A stretch of DNA of 64,000 nt from Rathayibacter sp. VKM Ac-2760 (GCF_009834185.1 NZ_CP047173.1:682001-746000), one strand, 5' to 3'. Positions 53,036 through 61,513 are shown, counted from the stretch's first letter. Program-made: numbers and translations. Notes: a model not told the origin generated them from the letters alone.

Positions 53036-53776
53036 CTATAGGAGGAATCTCGAGTGGTCAGTGACAGGGCACTGCGCCAGAACTGCTCCCACGCCACTGT
53101 TCTCCTCGAGCCAGTCACGAAGGTCGGTCGCCACGTAGCCGGCGAGATCGAGAAGCGCTCCATGCGCGTCGCCCAGGGAGAGTCTCACCGTGCTCCCATC
53201 CGGCCGCTTCTCTCCAGCGAGGGGAACGCCCCAGACGATGTGCTCGTGATGCGCGATCCGATTGCGGAGCGACTGCACTGGTCGAGCGGTCTTCTCGACC
53301 GTCGCTCGATCGAGGGCTCCCGCGTGAGGGAACGCGTGCCGAAGAGCAGGCTTCCAGAGCAGCGTGTCGTATATGCGGCGCTCCCTCATCGGCTCCTCGC
53401 CGTGATAGCCGCCCCGACCGAGGATCTTCACCCAGAAGCCGAACATCAGTGTTGCGACGAGCTTTCCCTGGACGACGTCCGGAGCCGCAGCTAGGCGCGC
53501 CAGCCTTCCGGTCCTCCACGCCTGAGCGATGAGCGTCAGTGTCTCGTCATCCAGAAGGTCCGTTCTGCTGTACCAGTCGACGCCGTGGGCCCGGGTGAGC
53601 TGCGCGGCCATGGCCGACCTCATCGCCACCTCGACAGTCGCGAGATCATCGAACACTGCGAGCGCCGCGCGCGAAGCCCATCGGTACACCTCGATCGCCG
53701 GCACCGCCGTCGCAGCGCATGCGGCGGTGTACGGCGCCAGTCGAGGTGGAGGGATGAGGGCGACGAGTCGATGCAC
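53036..53776 (-). CDS. Abi-like HEPN domain protein
   Basis: 246-residue helical protein of the Abi_2-like group. RNRIAHHEHIVWG near 171-183 contains the HEPN ribonuclease motif Rx4H followed by HE, and IEVYRWASRAALAVFDDLATVEVAMRSAM near 28-56 resembles the N-terminal helices of abortive infection proteins AbiD/AbiF. HEPN proteins of this type are toxins or phage-defence RNases. No antitoxin is next to it. Codon choice is slightly less GC-biased than in neighbours (more A/T-ending codons), consistent with transfer. The GTG start has no clear ribosome binding site. Confidence 0.68.
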   Translation of the reverse strand: MHRLVALIPPPRLAPYTAACAATAVPAIEVYRWASRAALAVFDDLATVEVAMRSAMAAQLTRAHGVDWYSRTDLLDDETLTLIAQAWRTGRLARLAAAPDVVQGKLVATLMFGFWVKILGRGGYHGEEPMRERRIYDTLLWKPALRHAFPHAGALDRATVEKTARPVQSLRNRIAHHEHIVWGVPLAGEKRPDGSTVRLSLGDAHGALLDLAGYVATDLRDWLEENSGVGAVLAQCPVTDHSRFLL

Positions 53777-53951
53777 GGCTGCTCGATTCTTGCGAGGGTC
53801 GACAGATGCCGACTACCGTTGGAGTTCTAGCCCCCGGCGCAGCGCACTGACGTGTGACGGCCGGGGTTCTCTCGTTCGGACCGCGCGGCCTCCTCCGGAC
53901 CGGCGACCGGGGCGCGAGCTGCGGCCGCCGCAGGTCCGGTCAGGAGGACGC

Positions 53952-54800
53952 GTGTCCCACTCCGTCGACGAGCAGGCCGTCGCCTTCGAGGCGGAGCGCG
54001 GCCGGCTCACCCGGCTCGCCTCGCGGCTGCTCGACGACCACCACGAGGCCGAGGACGCGGTGCAGTCGGCGTGGCTGCGCCTGCACGGCACGACGGCCCC
54101 GATCGACAACCTGTCGGCCTGGCTGACGACGGTCACCACCCGGCTCTGCCTCGACAGGCTGCGCGCGCGGATCCCCGAGGCCGCCGAGCTCGTCGAGACC
54201 GGCACGGGCACCGAAGGCGCGGGGCTCGAGCGCGCCGAGGCCGTCGGCCAGGCCCTGCACGTCGTCGTCGAGAGCCTGACGCCCAACGAGCGCGTCGCCT
54301 TCGTGCTCGCCGACAGCTTCGGTGTCGACTTCGCGACCATCGGCGAGATCCTCGGGCGCAGCGCGGTCTCGGCCCGCAAGCTCGCCTCGCGGGCGCGCGC
54401 CAAGACCGCGGGAGGACTCGCGGACGGACCGGTCGCCGACTGGCAGGTGGTCGACGCGTTCATGGCGGCGGCGCGGGGCGGCGACCTGGCGCGCCTGCTG
54501 CTGCTGCTCGCACCGGGGGCGAGCATCCGGGCCGACGCGGATGCGCTCGCCGCGGGGACCCCCGAGAAGATCGACGGGCGCGAGGCGGTGGCCGCCTTCT
54601 TCGACGGCAGCGCGCACGCGGCGCTCGCCGCGGTCGTCGACGGGCGGCCGGGAGCCGCCTGGTTCCACCGCGGAGCCCCGCGGGTCGCGTTCGACTTCAC
54701 GGTCGCGGACGGGCGGATCGCCGCCGTCGTCTTCCGGGCGGACCCGGCCGTGCTGGCGTCGATCCGCCGGCGCGAGGGCGCCGCGGTCGACGCGGGCTGA
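53952..54800 (+). CDS. ECF sigma factor with C-terminal SnoaL-like domain (ECF41-like)
   Basis: 282-residue sigma factor. Region 2 (about 10-80, with HHEAEDAVQSAWLRLHG and NLSAWLTTVTTRLCLDRLR) and region 4 (about 110-165, LTPNERVAFVLADSFGVDF, HTH AEILGRS-like EILGRSAVSARKLASRARAK) are followed by a fused SnoaL-like domain (about 175-282, WQVVDAFMAAARGGDLARLL). That build is typical of ECF41 (SigJ-like) factors, which have no separate anti-sigma. The C-terminal NPDKL motif known in ECF41 appears as ADPAVL, so its autoregulation may differ. AGGAGG lies before the GTG at 53952. A matching promoter lies just downstream. Confidence 0.86.
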   Translation: MSHSVDEQAVAFEAERGRLTRLASRLLDDHHEAEDAVQSAWLRLHGTTAPIDNLSAWLTTVTTRLCLDRLRARIPEAAELVETGTGTEGAGLERAEAVGQALHVVVESLTPNERVAFVLADSFGVDFATIGEILGRSAVSARKLASRARAKTAGGLADGPVADWQVVDAFMAAARGGDLARLLLLLAPGASIRADADALAAGTPEKIDGREAVAAFFDGSAHAALAAVVDGRPGAAWFHRGAPRVAFDFTVADGRIAAVVFRADPAVLASIRRREGAAVDAG

Positions 54801-54818
54801 CCTCGCTCCGGCGTGTCG

Positions 54819-54845
54819 TGTCACATCGGCGGCCTCCCGGCCGTC
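54819..54845 (+). promoter_or_regulatory. ECF41-type promoter TGTCACA-N16-CGTC
   Basis: TGTCACA (54819-54825), 16 nt, CGTC (54842-54845), 19 bp after the sigma gene and 47 nt before the next ATG. This equals the promoter pattern reported for ECF41 sigma factors. No other promoter is seen for the next gene. Confidence 0.75.
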
Positions 54846-54891
54846 GAACAGGAGAGAGGCCCACTCGGGCCCCCGACAGAAGGAGCACCCG

Positions 54892-55128
54892 ATGAAGACC
54901 ATGACCTGCCGCCAGCTCGGCGGACCCTGCGATCTCGAGCACCGCGGCGACTCGGCCGACGTCGTCATCAACCTGCAGGACCGGCACCTGCGCGACGCGG
55001 TCAAGGCCGGCGACGTCGTCCACGAGGAGGCGCGCAACGACATGAAGAACCGCTGGCGCCACCCCGTGCAATCGATGGGCTGGTACAACGGCGCCAAGCG
55101 CACGTTCGCCGAGCTGCCGGAGGGCTGA
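54892..55128 (+). CDS. small DUF1059-like protein, likely ECF41 target
   Basis: 78-residue soluble protein. MTCRQLGGPCDLEHRGDSAD at residues 4-23 resembles the CR-x-(L/V)G-x-(D)CD start of DUF1059 proteins; the rest is helical with many His/Asp/Arg and ends in RHPVQSMGWYNGAKRTF. Two cysteines are conserved-looking and could bind metal. AAGGAG lies 7 nt before the ATG. The ECF41-type promoter between it and the sigma gene marks it as the direct target. ECF41 neighbours are usually carboxymuconolactone decarboxylase-like or oxidoreductase genes, so this partner is unusual. Function unknown. Confidence 0.72.
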   Translation: MKTMTCRQLGGPCDLEHRGDSADVVINLQDRHLRDAVKAGDVVHEEARNDMKNRWRHPVQSMGWYNGAKRTFAELPEG

Positions 55129-55158
55129 CCCCGCTGATCCGCCCCGAGGGCCGCTTCC

Positions 55159-55330
55159 GGCTCGCAGAAACCGCGAGATTCCGCGTGCCGGACGCGGAAC
55201 GACGAGCCGGAGGTCTGCCGGTGCCAGCTCCGGCTCGCGAAACGGCCCTCGGCTCGCGGGAACTGCCGGATTCCGCGTGCCGTAGGCGAATTGACGAGCC
55301 GGAGGTCCGCCGGTGCCACCTCCGGCACGC
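55159..55330. repeat. direct repeat, 92-bp period
   Basis: Two copies of about 80 bp (55159-55238 and 55251-55330) share GATTCCGCGTGCCG, GACGAGCCGGAGGT and GCCGGTGCCA in the same order with about 10 differences. Each also contains inverted CCGGCTCG/CGAGCCGG motifs. They fill the gap between the small DUF1059-like gene and the convergent SDR. A third partial motif (CTCGCAGAATCGGC) follows. Confidence 0.7.
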
Positions 55331-55374
55331 AGAATCGGCCCGGGCTCGCAGAATCGGCTCCGGCCCGCCGGAAC

Positions 55375-56271
55375 CTACGGCGAGACCATCCCGCCGTTGA
55401 CGTTCAGCGTCTCGCCGACCACGTAGCTCGACTCCGCCGAGGCGAGGAAGACGTAGGCCGGCGCCTGCTCGGCCGGCTGCGCCGCGCGGCCCATCGGCGC
55501 CTCGCTCGAGCCGAAGTCCGGAAGGCTCTCCGGGTTGACGCCCGCGGTCACCTGCAGCACCGACCAGGTCGGCCCCGGCGCGACGACGTTCACCCGGATG
55601 CCCTTCGCCGCGAGCTGCTGCGCCAGCCCCTTCGAGAGGTTGTTGATCGCACCCTTGGTCATCGCGTAGTCGAGCCGGTCCGGCGCCGGCTTGTGCGCCT
55701 CGGCCGAGGCGGTGTTGATGATCGTCGAGCCCGCGGGCAGGTGCGGGAGGGCCGCCTTGATGATGCGGAACGGCGCGAACACGTTGATCGCGAACGTCGT
55801 CTCGAACTGCTCGTCGCTCAGCTCGAGGACGTCGTCCTGCCAGACCTGCTTCCCGGCGACGTTGACGACGGTGTCGAGGCCGCCGAGCCCCTCGACGGCC
55901 TTCGCGACGAGGTCGCGGCAGTACTGCGCATCGGTCAGGTCGCCGGGGATCGTCACGGCGGTGCGGCCGGCCGCGCGGATCAGCTCGACGACGTGCTGCG
56001 CGTCCTCCTCCTCGTCCGGGAGGTAGGCGAGGGCGATGTCCGCACCCTCGCGGGCGAAGGCGATCGCGACCGCGGCGCCGATGCCGGAGTCGGCGCCGGT
56101 GATCAGCGCGCGACGGCCGGTCAGGCGGCCGGTGCCGCGGTAGCTGTCCTCACCGAGGTCCGGGACCGGGGTCATCCGCGACTGGAGGCCCGGCTCGGGC
56201 TGCTGCTGCACCGGCGGGGTCACGTTCGGGTACTGCGTGGCGGGGTTCGTGAAGGTGTACTGGTCGGGCAT
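55375..56271 (-). CDS. SDR family oxidoreductase (general stress YdaD/YhdF-like)
   Basis: 298-residue NAD(P)-dependent dehydrogenase. An N-terminal extension of about 50 residues (QYPNVTPPVQQQPEPGLQ) is typical of the GsiB/YdaD/YghA-like stress SDRs. The cofactor motif TGADSGIGAA is near 58, the NAG variant NVAGKQ near 134, catalytic Ser in NTASAEAHK near 187 and Tyr/Lys in YAMTKGAINN near 200. VNGGMVSP ends the protein. Possibly glucose- or aldehyde-reducing; substrate uncertain. Confidence 0.86.
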   Translation of the reverse strand: MPDQYTFTNPATQYPNVTPPVQQQPEPGLQSRMTPVPDLGEDSYRGTGRLTGRRALITGADSGIGAAVAIAFAREGADIALAYLPDEEEDAQHVVELIRAAGRTAVTIPGDLTDAQYCRDLVAKAVEGLGGLDTVVNVAGKQVWQDDVLELSDEQFETTFAINVFAPFRIIKAALPHLPAGSTIINTASAEAHKPAPDRLDYAMTKGAINNLSKGLAQQLAAKGIRVNVVAPGPTWSVLQVTAGVNPESLPDFGSSEAPMGRAAQPAEQAPAYVFLASAESSYVVGETLNVNGGMVSP

Positions 56272-56419
56272 GGGGTCCTCCGGACGTGGTCGAGCGGCCG
56301 GGCCGACGCGGTTCCGCGGTGCCGGCCCTCCTCGACGCTAGCCGCGGCCCGCGTGCCGGCGGAGGAGGTTGACGGGCGCCCCGATCGTCCTGCGGCGCCT
56401 GCCGTCCACCCCCGGGCGA

Positions 56420-56425
56420 TACGGT
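56420..56425 (+). promoter_or_regulatory. -10 box TACGGT, leaderless start
   Basis: TACGGT ends 7 nt before the ATG at 56433; no ribosome binding site. Confidence 0.5.
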
Positions 56426-56432
56426 CGTGGTC

Positions 56433-57632
56433 ATGCCGTCCCGCCCCGTCTCCGCCGCGAAGCGCCGCCTGGCCATCTCGGCCTTCATGCTCGTCTTCGG
56501 CATCGGGATGGCCTCCTGGGTCGTCCGGACTCCGGCGGTCCGCGACCTGCTCGCCGCGTCCACCGCCGAGATGGGCCTGGTCCTGCTGGGCCTCTCGGTC
56601 GGCTCGATGAGCGGAGTCCTGTCCTCCGCCGCGGTCGTCCGGCGGCAGGGGGTGCGCTTCACCGTCGTGATCGGCGGCGCGTCCTTCGTCACCGGCATCG
56701 CGCTGACCGGCGTCTTCGCCGAGCTGTCGACCCCGTTCGGCGTCGCCGCGGGCCTCGCCCTCGTCGGCTTCGGCATCGGCATCTCCGAGATCGCGCTGAA
56801 CGTGGAGGGAGCGGCGCTCGAGACGCTCACCGGCCGCTCCGTTCTCCCCGCGCTGCACGGCTTCTACAGCCTCGGCACCGTCACCGGCGCGGTGGCGGGT
56901 ATCGGGCTCACGGCGATCGACTTCCCCGTCGTCTGGCAGCTCGTCGGAGTGGCGGTCGTCGCGCTCGCACTGCTGATCACCGTCATCCGGTCCATCCCCG
57001 TCGAGACCGGGCGGGTCGAGCGCGCCGTCGAGGGCGCTCCCCGCGAGAAGACTCGCTCCACCCCCGTCTGGCAGCAGCCGCGCGTGCTGATGCTCGGCCT
57101 GATCGTGCTGGCCCTGGCGCTGGCCGAGGGGTCGGCGACCGACTGGCTGCCGCTGCTGATGGTCGACGGTCACGGCGTCTCCGCCACCGTCGGCACGGTC
57201 GTCTTCACCGCCTTCGCGGCCGCGATGACGGTCGGCCGCTTCCTCGGCACGCCGCTGCTCGCGCGGTTCGGCAAGGCGACCGTGCTGCTGGCGAGCACCC
57301 TCGTCTCGGCGCTGGGGATCGGCATCGTCGTCTTCGCCGACAACGCGGTCGTGGCGGGTGCGGCCGTCGTCCTCTGGGGCCTCGGCGCGGCGCTCGGCTT
57401 CCCGGTCACCCTGTCCGCCGCGGGCGAGAGCGAGGACCCGACCTCCGCCGTCGCCGCCGTCGCGACCGCCGGCTACATCGCCTTCCTGGTGGGCCCGCCG
57501 CTGCTCGGCTTCCTCGGCGAGCACTTCGGCCTCCGCGGCGCGATGGCCATCGTCCTCGTGCTGGTGGCCCTCGCCTCCCTGCTCACCTCCGCCGCGAAGC
57601 CCCGCGCGGCCCGCGAGCGCGTCCCGGCCTGA
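56433..57632 (+). CDS. MFS transporter, YbjJ-like
   Basis: 399-residue 12-span transporter. AISAFMLVFGIGMASWVVRTPAVRD near 13-37 and NVEGAALETLTGRSVLPALHGFYSLG near 126-151 fit the YbjJ/fucose-permease-like branch of the MFS, whose substrates are mostly unknown. The GTG two codons upstream lies within the start-site signal; ATG 56433 is chosen. It stands alone and converges on the HMG-CoA-lyase-like gene. Confidence 0.8.
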   Translation: MPSRPVSAAKRRLAISAFMLVFGIGMASWVVRTPAVRDLLAASTAEMGLVLLGLSVGSMSGVLSSAAVVRRQGVRFTVVIGGASFVTGIALTGVFAELSTPFGVAAGLALVGFGIGISEIALNVEGAALETLTGRSVLPALHGFYSLGTVTGAVAGIGLTAIDFPVVWQLVGVAVVALALLITVIRSIPVETGRVERAVEGAPREKTRSTPVWQQPRVLMLGLIVLALALAEGSATDWLPLLMVDGHGVSATVGTVVFTAFAAAMTVGRFLGTPLLARFGKATVLLASTLVSALGIGIVVFADNAVVAGAAVVLWGLGAALGFPVTLSAAGESEDPTSAVAAVATAGYIAFLVGPPLLGFLGEHFGLRGAMAIVLVLVALASLLTSAAKPRAARERVPA

Positions 57633-57649
57633 CCGCCTCCTCGACCGCT

Positions 57650-57715
57650 GAGACGTCCCGCAACGGTCGACGCGTCCAGCAGCAGGTGGACGTCTCGACC
57701 GTCCGAGGACGTCTC
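57650..57715. repeat. inverted GAGACGTCC/GGACGTCTC motifs
   Basis: GAGACGTCC (57650-57658) pairs with GGACGTCTC at 57688-57696 and again at 57707-57715 in the gap between convergent genes. It may act as a terminator with a long loop. Confidence 0.4.
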
Positions 57716-57726
57716 GTCGGGCGAGC

Positions 57727-58653
57727 TCAGTCCGCGACGACCCAGGGGAACGCCTCGGCGCGGGAGCGCGCGCCCTGGCGGGCCTTCGAGCGGTTCGGCT
57801 CCTCGACGTCGGCGAGCAGCCGCTCGGACTGGCGGACGAGCTCGGCGAAGCGATCGGTGTCGAGCCAGTCGGGGCGCATCGCGAAGACGAGGTCCTCGGT
57901 CGCGGTGTTGCCGCTCGCGCCGGGCGCGAACGGGCAGCCGCCCAGCCCGCCGAGAGCGCCGTCGACGACGGTCGCGCCGGCGCGGACGGCGCTGAGCGCG
58001 TTGACCACGCCGGCGCCCCAGGTGTCGTGACCGTGGAAGACGATCTCCCGCGGCGGCGTCTCGGCCGCGACGCGGGAGACCAGCGAGAAGACCTGCTCGG
58101 GGTGCGCCTGGCCGAGGGTGTCGCAGATCACGACGTCCTCGGCGCCGGCGGCGCGCGGGTCGTTCGCGAGGGCGAGCACCCGCTCCTCGGGCACCGGACC
58201 CTCGAACGGGCAGGTGAACGACGTGGCGATGCAGAGCTGGATGCGCCCGCCCACCGCGTGCGCGAGGGCGACGGCCTCGGGCATCGCGTCGAGACTCGCC
58301 TCGGTGCTCCGGCCGATGTTCGCGCGGTTGTGGGAGTCGGACGCCGAGAAGCAGTACTGGAAGTTGCGCGCGCCGGCGGCCGCCGCCCGCTCGATGTGGC
58401 GCGGGGTCGCCACCCAGACCCAGCAGTGCTCCAGCTCCTCCGGCGTCAGCGCCGCGACGACCTCGAGGGTGTTCGCCATCGGCGGCACGAGGTCTCCGCG
58501 GGCGAGCGAGCCGATCTCCAGCTCGGGGACGCCGGCCGCCAGCAGCGCCCGGACCAGCTCGACCTTGCGCTCGGTCGAGAGCAGCTTGCCGGTCAGCTGC
58601 AGTCCGTCACGGAGGGTCACGTCGCGCAGGCGGGCGGTGCGCTCGCGGGTCAT
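57727..58653 (-). CDS. hydroxymethylglutaryl-CoA lyase-like enzyme
   Basis: 308-residue TIM-barrel HMGL-like enzyme. RDVTLRDGLQ near 10-19 holds the catalytic Arg and metal-binding Asp; FHGHDTWGAGVVNA near 203 supplies the metal-binding histidines; GGLGGCPFAPGASGNTATED near 233-252 carries the active-site cysteine. Such enzymes cleave 3-hydroxy-3-methylglutaryl-CoA or related acyl-CoA. It overlaps by 4 bp (ATGA) with the upstream CoA-transferase gene, so the CoA ester made by that enzyme is probably its substrate (HMG-CoA or a citramalyl-type thioester). Confidence 0.87.
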   Translation of the reverse strand: MTRERTARLRDVTLRDGLQLTGKLLSTERKVELVRALLAAGVPELEIGSLARGDLVPPMANTLEVVAALTPEELEHCWVWVATPRHIERAAAAGARNFQYCFSASDSHNRANIGRSTEASLDAMPEAVALAHAVGGRIQLCIATSFTCPFEGPVPEERVLALANDPRAAGAEDVVICDTLGQAHPEQVFSLVSRVAAETPPREIVFHGHDTWGAGVVNALSAVRAGATVVDGALGGLGGCPFAPGASGNTATEDLVFAMRPDWLDTDRFAELVRQSERLLADVEEPNRSKARQGARSRAEAFPWVVAD

Positions 58654-59933
58654 CGCGCTCCCTCCGCGTCGTCGTCGCGCGGCGTGGTGGAGAGCATGGC
58701 GAGGACCTCCTCGGTGTCGTGGCCCAGGACGGGCGCGAGCGTGCGGATGGGCAGCGAGCGCTCGCCGAGCACCGGGACGATGCCGGGGAAGCCGACGCCC
58801 TCGATGACGCCGGCGCCGGTGTCGACGTCGAACTTCTGGATCATGCCACGGGCGGCGTACTGCTCGTTCGCGCTGATGTCGGCGGCGGTGAGGATCGGGC
58901 CGGAGGGGACGCCGTTCTCGTCGAGGATCGTCAGCGCCTCGGCGGAGGTGGTTCCGGCGGTCCAGGCGCCGATGGCGGCGTCGAGCTCGTCGCGGCGGCG
59001 CCAGCGGCCGTCGTTCGCGACCAGATCGGCGTCCTCCGCCAGGTCGGGGCGGCCGATGATCGCCATCAGCCGCTGGAAGATCGCGTCGCCGTTCGCCGCG
59101 ACGACGATGCTGGCGCCGTCGCCGCAGAGGTAGGCGTTGGTCGGCGCGATGCCCTCCATCCGCCCGCCGACGCGCTCGCGGACGATGCCGTGCGCCTGGT
59201 AGTCGGGGATCAGCGACTCCATCATCGAGAACATCGCCTCGTTGAGCGCGACGTCGATCACCCGCTCCACCAGCGGCGCCGGGCCGAGACCGGCGGCGCG
59301 GCGGGTCTCGCGCTGGAAGAGCGCCATCATCACTCCGTAGCCGGCGTAGAGGCCCGCGATGGAGTCGCCGATCGAGACGCCGACGCGCACGGGCGGGCGG
59401 TCCGGGTCGCCGACGAGCTCGCGGAAGCCGCCCATCGCCTCCGCGACCGCCGCGAAGCCCGGGCGGCTCGATAGCGGCCCGGTCTGGCCGAACGCGGAGA
59501 TGCGGCCGATCACCAGCTCGGGGTTGGCCTCGTTCAGCACGTCCGGTCCGATGCCCCAGCGCTCGAGCGTGCCCGGGCGGAAGTTCTCGAGCACCACGTC
59601 GCACTCGGCGGCGAGCCCGCGGACGGCGTCGCGGCCCTCCTCCGTGCGCAGATCGAGCGCGACCGAGCGCTTGTTGCGGTTGAGGGTGTGGAAGAGCATC
59701 GACGTCGTCGACCCGGGATGAAGCCGCCATTTGCGCAGCTCGTCGCCGCTGCCCGGGCGCTCGACCTTGATGACCTCGGCGCCGAAGTCGGCGAGCAGCC
59801 GCCCCGCGGTGGGCGCGGCGATGAAGTTGCCGAGCTCGAGGACGCGGACGCCGGCGAGCGGGGCGGGTGCGGATGCGGGCGGTGCGGATTCGGGCGGTGC
59901 GGATGCGGGCGGTGGCGGGGGTGCAGCGGTCAT
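58650..59933 (-). CDS. CaiB/BaiF family (class III) CoA transferase
   Basis: 427-residue CoA transferase. The core begins at LAGVRVLELGNFIAAPTAGR near 25-44; FGAEVIKVERPGSGD near 49, KRSVALDLRT near 88 and the catalytic Asp in RVGVSIGDSIAGL near 180 are standard. The N-terminus has a Pro/Ala/Ser run of about 20 residues encoded by a 15-bp tandem repeat (59867-59910). It moves CoA between carboxylic acids, probably activating a hydroxy-dicarboxylate for the lyase gene it overlaps. GGAAGG lies 7 nt before the ATG. Confidence 0.88.
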   Translation of the reverse strand: MTAAPPPPPASAPPESAPPASAPAPLAGVRVLELGNFIAAPTAGRLLADFGAEVIKVERPGSGDELRKWRLHPGSTTSMLFHTLNRNKRSVALDLRTEEGRDAVRGLAAECDVVLENFRPGTLERWGIGPDVLNEANPELVIGRISAFGQTGPLSSRPGFAAVAEAMGGFRELVGDPDRPPVRVGVSIGDSIAGLYAGYGVMMALFQRETRRAAGLGPAPLVERVIDVALNEAMFSMMESLIPDYQAHGIVRERVGGRMEGIAPTNAYLCGDGASIVVAANGDAIFQRLMAIIGRPDLAEDADLVANDGRWRRRDELDAAIGAWTAGTTSAEALTILDENGVPSGPILTAADISANEQYAARGMIQKFDVDTGAGVIEGVGFPGIVPVLGERSLPIRTLAPVLGHDTEEVLAMLSTTPRDDDAEGAR

Positions 59934-60153
59934 GTCGGCCTTCCGGTCCCCACGAGCGTGCCACGGATCCTCGCCGCCGTCTCCGCCCGACGCGGGAGGC
60001 GCCACTCCTCCCCAGGACCCGATCCGCGCAGTTGTCCACCGAAGACCTCACCCGCGCCACGATGGACGGAGGTGAGCATTACTCTCCTTGCCGTGGGGCT
60101 GCATCACCGCCGCCGGCGCTGCGAGCGCGGGTGGCCGAGGAGAGGGACGACGG

Positions 60154-60961
60154 ATGAGTGGAACGGAACGGCCGGGGCGGGCCGGTCATCGCAGGGGGAG
60201 AGCCGTCCGGCTGCTCGCGGGAACGGGGGTCGGCGTCACCGTGCTCGGCGGGCTGCTCGGTGCGGGGGCGGCCGCACCGCCCGCTCGAGCGGCGGCGCCA
60301 CCCGACGGCGCGGCGGCGGGAGCGCCGCACCGGACGATCGAGAACACGCTGCTGCACGGCGGGTCCACCAACGCCGGCGCGACGACGGTCTCGGCCTGGC
60401 TGCAGAAGGGCGAGCGGCTCAGTGCCGACCTGCATCCGCTGAAGGGCGGCTCGGGCACGGGAGGGGGCGAGAGCGAAGGAGGCACCGCCTCGATCCTCGC
60501 GCCGGACGGCTCGGTGCTCGACACCCAGGTCTTCCCGCGCGGGGCTCCGCCGTCGGTCGCGGCGGGAGGCGACTTCGTCGCGGCCGAGACCGGGGTCTTC
60601 CGGGTGAGCGTGAGCGACGACGACGTGACAGCGCCGGTGAACCTGGTCTGGGACATCGGCGTCACCGGGGCATCGGGCGCTCCGATCGCCGGCCGGGTTT
60701 GGTCGACCTCCTACGCGATCCAGTCCGGGGCGCGGATTCCCGTCGACCTCGGTCGAGCACCCGTGCGCCGATGAGCCCGCGGCCAGCTGCGCCGAGGTGT
60801 CCGTCCCTCCGGTCGGTCTCGTGCCGACGGCCCTCGCCGTCACCGGTGCGGCGGCGGGCCCGGTCGGGCCGGCGGCAGCCGTGCTCCTGCTGACGGGCGG
60901 CGGTCTGCTCGCGGGCCGGCGCCTGCGCAGTCGGCGCACTGCGACTCGGGCCGAGCGCTGA
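60154..60961 (+). pseudogene. surface protein split from its LAxTG anchor
   Basis: From ATG 60154 (GAGGAGAGGG upstream) 206 codons encode a signal peptide (about 18-50), then a beta-rich domain with VSAWLQKGERLSADL and NLVWDIGVTG, ending abruptly at TGA 60772-60774. One frame over, codons to TGA 60959-60961 read PCADEPAASCAEVSVPP, LAVTG, a hydrophobic span (AAAVLLLTGGGLLAG) and a basic tail (RRLRSRR). That is a complete class E sortase signal with no start of its own. The likely parent was a longer surface protein that lost its middle by a frame-shifting deletion near 60735-60775. Confidence 0.65.
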
Positions 60962-60995
60962 CTCTTCTCTCCCCACCTCCTGGAAGGCACGAACG

Positions 60996-61430
60996 ATGAC
61001 CCATCCCCGCGACGAGCTCCCGCTGCGGATCACCGAGCGCTTCGCCCTCCCCGATGGTCGGGTCGGGGTCAGCGCCTGGTCGGCGAGCGATCCGGAGCAG
61101 CTCGAGCAGCAGCTGCGCACCCGCACCGGCCGGGCGGACCCGGAGCGCGAGCCTGGCCGGCGCCTGCACCTCGTCCGCCCGCCGGTCGTGCGCATCGAGG
61201 AGCGGATCGACGGCGTCCTGCAGCCGGTCGACCCGCTCCAGCGCGCGGTGGTCGACCTCCGCTGGCGGACAGCCCTGACCCGCTCGCGCCGACCGGCCCG
61301 GCTGCGCCGACTCGTCGGCCCGCAGGACCTCCCCACGACCGAGCCCCCGTCGGACGTCGCCCGGTGGATCGAGCGGCGCCCGGCGGGGGAGGGCCCGGCC
61401 GAGGAGGAGGCGGCTCCGATCAGCCCTTGA
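60996..61430 (+). CDS. unknown charged protein, parent copy of a duplicated gene
   Basis: 144-residue soluble protein rich in Arg, Glu and Pro, with no recognised domain. RITERFALPDGRVGV near 11-25 and PEQLEQQLRTRTGRADPERE near 33-52 recur in a truncated copy at 62287-62523. Its 3' end (EEAAPISP) is encoded antisense to a copy of the 3' end of an ABC permease gene. GGAAGG lies before the ATG. Whether it is expressed is unclear; GC-biased third positions over most of its length favour a real gene. Confidence 0.55.
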   Translation: MTHPRDELPLRITERFALPDGRVGVSAWSASDPEQLEQQLRTRTGRADPEREPGRRLHLVRPPVVRIEERIDGVLQPVDPLQRAVVDLRWRTALTRSRRPARLRRLVGPQDLPTTEPPSDVARWIERRPAGEGPAEEEAAPISP

Positions 61431-61513
61431 CCGCTCCGGAGGTCATGCCCGCGACGATCTGGCGGTTGAAGAAGATGTACATCACCAGCGGCGGGATCGT
61501 GATGAGCAGCACG
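61409..61513. repeat. 105-bp direct repeat, copy A
   Basis: Perfectly identical to 62502-62606 (offset 1093). On the minus strand it encodes the last 31 codons of a MalG-like permease (VMYIFFNRQIVAG, stop 61422-61420) without the rest of that gene, so copy A is a fragment and copy B is the native end. The edges are sharp on the right (AACCG against TCCAT). Confidence 0.92.
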
